64,000 nt of DNA from Orientallactaga sibirica (lineage: Eukaryota > Chordata > Mammalia > Rodentia > Dipodidae). The notes beneath the pieces were generated by a model. It worked only from the letters and a program-made list of their open reading frames with translations. It did not search any database and was not told the DNA's origin. A program made the translations under genes and the position numbers. The stretch is from contig JAEOAD010000024.1 of the NCBI GenBank assembly GCA_036365145.1, positions 11,254,501 to 11,318,500 on the forward strand, written 5' to 3'. Shown piece after piece: positions 58,476-64,000 of this stretch (within the stretch, counting starts at the first letter, position 1; every line of letters starts with the position of its first letter).

Positions 58476-58706
58476 CTGTGGTCTGCCCATCACAGTGTAG
58501 GAGTCTTCTTAACTGAAGCTGTAGTTACCTTGAGGTGTCTTCATCATGGGGGTGGGGGTGAGGCGGGGCGGGGAGTGTTGGTGGGCTACCTGCAGAGTCA
58601 GAGGGCAGGGGGAGCAGGGAGGAGTGTTTTCCGGGTGGGCACAGCTACCTTTGCTGCTGTGCCGGGTGAGGCATGCTTATACGGACGCCGTCTTGACTGG
58701 TACCAT

Positions 58707-59910
58707 GTGATGGTCTTTTGTAGGTAGTTTCAGGCATTGTGAGTTCATGATTATTCAGGGCATTTTGTGTCTGGAGGAGCACTTTTTAAGAGTCCTACTC
58801 TTTCTTTTGCTCCTACATTCTTTCTGCCACCTCTTTCACAATGGACACTGAGCCTTGGAAGTTGAGTTAGAAATGTTTCAGTGTGGAACACTACTCTGTC
58901 CCTTCTGCTCAGCACCATGGTGCCTTGTGAGTCATCCCAAGGTCATCACCATCTGAAAAAAGAAGCTTTTCTAACAAGTTAGAGTAGCACTAATATATGG
59001 GTATGGATATTAAGAGAAGTGCTTACTGGGCAGTTTGGTGAGCATAGTATATACATTTAGCCAGACATCAGCAGCAACATCCCTAGGGCTCATGACTACC
59101 CCTGTTGTAGATTTTCAGTATCAGAGATATATTCCCTCCAATGGAGTTGGACTCCAGTCCAATTAGATAACAGTTGGTTTCCCCCATAACAGACATGCCA
59201 CGATCACACCTGTTGGCTTATTTGGCCTGGCTGGCCAAATTTAGAGCTTGTGATGTCCTCTGTTGAGTTTCTTCTTTGGTGATTTTTCTCTCTCCCATTG
59301 AACTGCATGCAGCATAGCCTTTTCCAGCTTTCTGTCAGCTGGTCCACATGGAGGAGGCTTTCAGCTCAGCTCCAGCAGGATTTCTTAGTGACATTGCAGC
59401 CCAAGTATGTGGAGTCTTCAGCAATATGGTCTTACCATCTATTCTTGGTTGGAAACCAAGGGCCTAGGCAATGGCCTATAATGTTTTGGGGGTATCTGTG
59501 ACCTCCCTGGACAACAATTCACTGGAATGTATCCCATCCCTGGCACTGAAAATTTTCTAATAACAATCTATTACTTCTGAGTGTTCCATTGTCCAGAAAA
59601 GTAGGTTTCCTTATGACTTGTTTTTATCCTCTTAGATTTTTATTAGCCCTCTCTCTACCCTTATTTTACTCAATCTCTTCCCCTGGCCTCAATTAGGCCT
59701 TTTCACCTCCATTAATCTGTTCTTCTACTTACATATACACGATACCATCCTATTAAGTATCCCCCTTCCTCCCTTTTTATTCCCTTTATATCCCCTTTCT
59801 ATCTTACTGGCTTCTGCTACTGAGTTTTATTTCTACTTACATGGAAATCCAATCATTTGTAGCTTGGGTCCACATATGAGAGAGAACATGTGTCATTTGG
59901 GTTCTATTAT
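58707..59910 (-). mobile_element. L1 3' end, second subfamily, right part of a split copy
   Basis: 58707-59590 is collinear with 25276-26165. Beyond it, 59590-59860 continues the same 3' UTR and 59860-59910 ('cacatatgagagagaacatg') is the antisense of the last part of L1 ORF2. So this is an L1 3' end read right to left, whose polyA-proximal part is at 54549-54731. The break at 58707 coincides with the 5' end of the younger L1. Confidence 0.75.
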
Positions 59911-59919
59911 TTTTTTTTT

Positions 59920-60312
59920 AAATTAAGGACTAACAAACAAAAAATAATAAAAATAATAACTACCACAGTATGTTGAGATATAGGCAACATAGAAATTATT
60001 AAACTGAACAAAAATATTCAAAATATAAGAAGGAATGTGGTACAAGGATAAAGTTTTTATAACACACTTGCCAATGTTCAGGGAACATTGTGGAAAAGGG
60101 GGTGTAAATATTTTAATAGCCACAGGGTGGGAAGGAATATCCTGAGGCATTGCCCTTCACCAGCGACTGACTGATGCATTCAGGACACCACAATGAATAC
60201 CAGTAACCCCACTGAGGAGGAATATAGAGGATAACATGTGGGGACTGTGACCAACACACAATTTGTTCTTACAGTAAAGTTTGTAATTAATTTAAAAATA
60301 AAATAAAATCTC
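59920..60312 (+). mobile_element. L1 3' UTR fragment with tail
   Basis: 'ttaatagccacagggtggga', 'aggaatatcctgaggcattg' and 'taaccccactgaggaggaat' match the distal 3' UTR at 53210-53330. The A-rich tail ends just before the SINE at 60313. The left edge is decayed. Confidence 0.7.
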
Positions 60313-60580
60313 GGGCTGGAGAGATGGCTTAGCAGTTAAGGCGCCTGCAGCCTAAGAATGCTGGTTCCAATCTCCAGAGGTTCCAATGTCCAGGTCCCAC
60401 ATTTAGCCAGATGCAAAGTGATGTAAGGGTGCAATGCCACACTTGACCACAAGGGGGTGCACGCATCTGGATTTTGTTTACAGCAGCTGACAGGCTGCTA
60501 GTGTACCCATCTCTGTCCGTCTTTCTCTCCCTCTCTCTGTGTCTCTCTAAAAATAAATAAATAAATAAATAAAATAATTA
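60313..60580 (+). repeat. tRNA-derived SINE, long subtype
   Basis: The doubled 'ggttccaatctccagaggtt' / 'ccaatgtccaggtccc' block, 'gatgtaagggtgcaatgcca' and 'cttgaccacaagggggtgca' place it with 44333 and 54747. It jumped into the A-rich tail of the L1 3' UTR. The tail is (AAAT)n. Confidence 0.9.
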
Positions 60581-60689
60581 ATATAAAATCCCAATGTCTG
60601 CGCCCCTCAGTGACACACCTCTTCTAGCAAGCCTCCACCTCCTCAAGGCTCCATAAGCTAAGGATCAAGTAGGAGATATAATTACAAAC

Positions 60690-60810
60690 AGGAGTTAGGA
60701 GCAACAAAGTGGCACATGCATCTGGAGTCCATTTGAAGTGGCAAGAGGCCCCTCAATCATTCTGTCTCTTCCTCCTCTTTCTCTCTCTCATTATGTGTGT
60801 GTTTCACTGT
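60690..60810 (+). repeat. tRNA-SINE 3' fragment
   Basis: 'gcacatgcatctggagtcca' and 'tttgaagtggcaagaggccc' are the 3' half of the short subtype, followed by a CT-rich stretch. The head is missing. Confidence 0.75.
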
Positions 60811-60847
<37 letters not shown>

Positions 60848-60848
60848 A
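60811..60848 (+). repeat. (TATC)n microsatellite
   Basis: About nine tetranucleotide units, grown from the CT-rich end of the preceding SINE fragment. Confidence 0.92.
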
Positions 60849-60924
60849 TCTATCATTTTATCTATATTTGTTTATATATAAAATATATATGTATACATAT
60901 TTTAAAAATAGAAGACATAGAGGG

Positions 60925-61012
60925 GAAACACTTTAAGGTTGACCTCTGACCTCCACATTTGATCTGTGGTAAGTTCCCATACATACATCATGTACATACA
61001 TACAAATAATCA
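60925..61012 (+). repeat. B4 tail fragment
   Basis: 'aaggttgacctctgacctcc' followed by 'catacatacatcatgtacat' is the end of a B4 SINE. The head and B1-like body are absent. Confidence 0.5.
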
Positions 61013-61079
61013 TTTTTTTAGTAAAATGAATGAGCTTCATACACAAAACCCATTTTTTGACACTAACTCTTCATATGTA

Positions 61080-61800
61080 AGTTCCAAGTACCCCTACAGC
61101 AAAAACGAATGATAAAGCTGCATCGTGAGCTTTCTCAGAAAGATCTGAGACATTTCCTTGGGGTCACCTTACACTGGGAAAGGAGAAATCCCAAGGCATT
61201 TTAAATATATTTGAATATGAGGTTTGTGTTGGTATTGACACCAGAGATTCACAAAATTACCATGGTTCAATGCCTACTTCAGGTTGGACATATGACAGTC
61301 AAGCAATTGATGGAATCCTTGCTCAAGTTTACCTTATCTTGGACCCATGGTGACCATGTCCCTATTTTATTGTCATTACTGAGCTCTCAGTATCTGAAGC
61401 TAAAATGAAAATACATGGTAGCTGCCAGAGTCCTATGTCAGCAAGCTCTTAATCTTTCCCCAACACCCTAGTGAAGAGCTTGCTGAGCCAGGCAGGTTTT
61501 CAGGCTTTGAAGTGGATCACAACTTTGATTCTTTCAGCACTTGCAGAGGAACTCAGGTCTCTTACTGAATGGCTCACTTTCCTGACAAGAAGAATCCTTG
61601 TCTTGGATAGAAAATGGGAAGGGACCCTTTTTTGTCCAGTTGAGAAGTTGCTTCAGGAACAGGGAAGTGGCTTTGGGCAGATTCTGTCTACAAGGACTGC
61701 AGACAGGAACTACCTTTCTTTCTTATCTCACTCCTTGTCTGCTTCCATCTGCCTCTCTTTTTTCACATAACTCACACAAAACTGCACAGGTATAGTGACT
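61080..61800. other. Unclassified higher-GC stretch
   Basis: The composition is richer in GC than the flanks. Plus frames at 61211-61408 (65 codons) and 61471-61770 (99 codons) have no motif I recognise. The latter contains 'ALAEELRSLTEWLTFLTRR'. No SINE, L1 or LTR signature is seen. An ancient transposon or retro-copy is possible, as is an exon of a noncoding transcript. Confidence 0.25.
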
Positions 61801-64000
61801 TTAATTTTAATAAGTCATTCACCCGCTAGCAGAAGGATTTTGTTTGTTTGTTATAATTATTGTTATTGATGTTTACTTTTAGTCTTTGTGCAATGAAAGC
61901 TATTTTATGCAATCTTACATTTCTTCCTGGCAATGTTCTCTCGTTATTTTGATTTACATAACACTCAGAAATACGTTAAGTTTTAACTTTGACTTTAATA
62001 TATCCTAGCACTCTACTAATTGTTTACATATTCTAATTAATTTAGGTTTTTCAGATTTGTGAATCAAGGATTATAGTGATTTTACATGAAAAAAAAAAAA
62101 TAAAGCTCAAAGAAGGTTAAGAGATTTGTGCACAATAACAACAGTCAGTACTTTTCTACTTAAAGACATCTTTTCATGATTCTAAGTTTCCTCTATAGCC
62201 TACTCACAATACTATATATCCCATGATATTTTGTATACCAAAGGCTCTAAGAACATAGATTATACCATACATATCTCAGAGGTTTAGCTTTGCTAGTCCT
62301 ACTTTGCTACAAATAGGGAGGGCATGTATTCAATAAAGTTATGCTGATGTGAAAACAGTGAAACAATTTCAATGAGAATGACAGTTTTATGGACTGCATG
62401 GCAGTGTTATGACAGTGAAATTAAATCCTAAGTATATTTGGCTGCATATTCCAAGCTGAACATAATACTTGTCTAAATGATGTGCAAATAGGAACTCTTT
62501 ATAAGGTCTTGGAAATGGCTCAGGGAATGCAAGTATTAGGACCTGAGTTTAGATACCCAGTACCAAGATAAAGGCTGATGCAGTGTCATGAGCCTCTATT
62601 CCCTATCTGGGGAGGCTGAGACAAGGAATGGCTGGGAATCGTTGATTAGCTAGTCTAGTTGAATCCATGATCTCTAGGTTCATGCCTATACATCTTCCTA
62701 TACAAGTGAGTGTCCAAACAACATATATATGTGGATATATACGTAGACACAGCACATACTACAGAGACATACATGTGTATCAGCCTGTATTTATGTTTCA
62801 AGATTTTATCAATTTTGTATTTTTATTAACAACTGACTTCTGTGATTACAAATGGAAGTAAGCGCAGGATGGATAAGCTAAACCTGTGAGCCTTAGTTCT
62901 ACAACAAAGCACACTGTATAATTTTATTTGGAATATATGCATGAATGGGAGATGCTAGATTTAACAACTACTGAATTATAATATACCACAATGTTTTCAG
63001 TAAGTGATATCTTAGTTTTCACCACCACTACAGCTTATTTACTTCTTATCTCCATGTTAAGAAACAATAGATGATAGATGACATTCCGAGAGAATTAAAT
63101 CATTTGCTTTTAGCTTACTCTGAATATAAATAGTAGAATTCCATATGCAAAACTCATTTAACTCCACTATAAAGTCCCCGCTGAGTAATCTTGGCTAATT
63201 AAGTGAATTTCCCATCCATTGAAATATTCTGCATATTGAGATAGCTATACAATATGTATTTGTTTTATATTCTCTTATCATACATAGAGAGAAAAGGTAG
63301 CTAAATCACTTAATTTAAATGAAAAATATTAGTAATTATTTAATAATAATAGTCTCATATTTTTCTGCTTTCCCTCTCTTCAAGCAGAGAGTAATCCATC
63401 CTTCCCTCCTCCATCACATGGTGGATGATGTGTCAAGGTGGACAGCTCCACCAAGCTGCTGATAACATTATGCACAGTCTTCCACTTGGGATGTGCTATT
63501 GTCTATAATTTAATTACTGAGTTATCGCACACTTCCCATGCATAGGTTCATAAATTGCATCAGTTGTCAATCATTTATTTTTTTCTTCTGTGACAAAAGA
63601 AATCTATTTCTACCATATTCTGCTGAAATGATTTTTCTTCCTTATTGGCTTTAAGATGACAGGAAGTTTTCTTTATTGTCTGTCATTGTATGCAAACACA
63701 TTTAGAAATGTTTCATTTTGTCATTGGCACAAAACATCAGAAACAATACTGGTTACCAGCACTTATTAAAGAAAGGAATAATTTATTATAATAGAGGGAA
63801 GCTAAAATTAACTTTAGCTTACTTTCCTTTTTTCATAACTGATACTCAGTCACATCATTATGGGAAGCTTATGTAACATTCAGCTTAACCAACTAGAGCC
63901 TACTGTGAAAAGTTCTTGCTCAATGTTCTCTAAAATATACTAATTTTTATCAGGAACTACTTTCCTTCTGTATGAAAGTTGTGTTTTTCATGTAATTCAA
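61801..64000. other. AT-rich unique-looking sequence with one SINE piece
   Basis: Only the B4-like piece at 62505-62715 was recognised. The rest has no gene or repeat signal. The segment 63000-64000 has slightly more balanced composition, without long A or T runs. Confidence 0.45.
62505..62715 (+). repeat. B4-like SINE fragment (old)
   Basis: 'ggtcttggaaatggctcagg' looks like the tRNA-like head, and 'ctggggaggctgagacaagg' like the B1-like middle. The end is not clear. Confidence 0.5.

Larger units (their letters stand above)
55504..58706 (-). mobile_element. L1 with 5' end, ORF1 and 3' UTR but almost no ORF2
   Basis: On the minus strand the order is: a GC-rich 5' UTR (about 58706-58500), ORF1 (about 58470-57480), a short last part of ORF2 (about 57465-56985), a G-rich tract (56935-56816 on the plus strand as C-runs), a 3' UTR (56800-55515) and a polyA tail. 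The 5' edge has 'aagacggcgtcc' (minus strand), reminiscent of the YY1-like start of L1 5' UTRs. A full L1 would have about 3.8 kb of ORF2; here about 0.5 kb remains, so the junction near 57470 marks an internal deletion of more than 3 kb. It is close to the 30370 copy through the shared 3' UTR. Confidence 0.82.

Overview
The window is mammalian nuclear DNA, almost certainly from a rodent. The evidence is AT-rich sequence full of B1 (7SL-derived) SINEs, tRNA-derived B2/ID-type SINEs, B4-like composite SINEs, L1 LINEs with a G-rich 3' UTR, and ERVL/MaLR-type and ERVK-type LTRs. The dominant tRNA-derived SINE has a box-A-like head reading about 'gagatggcttagcggttaagg', a body with 'gccagatgcacaagggggc', a (CT)n stretch and an (AAATA)n tail. 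It looks most like the B2-superfamily SINE of jerboas (Dipodidae). That species call is an inference from memory, not a database match.

I find no intact host protein-coding gene, no spliced gene model and no functional RNA gene. The longest open frames all lie in transposon remnants or low-complexity sequence. The window reads as a gene desert or the inside of a very large intron. What can be annotated is layered mobile-element history.

Layout: 1-15 kb is old AT-rich DNA with SINEs, two ERVL-type solo LTRs (1246-1630; 11985-12338 with a 5-bp target duplication) and one young-looking ERVK-type solo LTR (7638-8062) with a perfect 6-bp duplication, nested in an older LTR-like repeat. 15-33 kb is rich in L1 3' ends, including two head-to-head inverted pairs (16.6-20.3 kb and 30.4-32.7 kb), plus an ERVL LTR with an intact tRNA-Leu-type primer binding site (32679-33435). 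37.6-43.4 kb holds the main object: a nearly complete but multiply frameshifted ERV-L provirus interior in the order gag, protease, reverse transcriptase, RNase H, integrase, dUTPase. It has no env, a truncated 5' LTR and no visible 3' LTR. 43.5-48.9 kb is a SINE cluster. 51.7-52.9 kb is an unclassified higher-GC stretch. 54.5-60.3 kb is a nested L1 locus: an older L1 3' UTR is split by a younger L1 that keeps its 5' end, ORF1 and 3' UTR but has lost nearly all of ORF2, so it resembles a half-L1. 60.3-64 kb returns to AT-rich unique DNA with a few SINE pieces.

No prokaryote-style system such as a CRISPR array, operon or phage module is present. The points most worth following are the ORF2-less L1, the ERV-L with its dUTPase, the long SINE subtype with an internal duplication, and three unexplained higher-GC islands (34.5-35.0, 51.7-52.9 and 61.1-61.8 kb).
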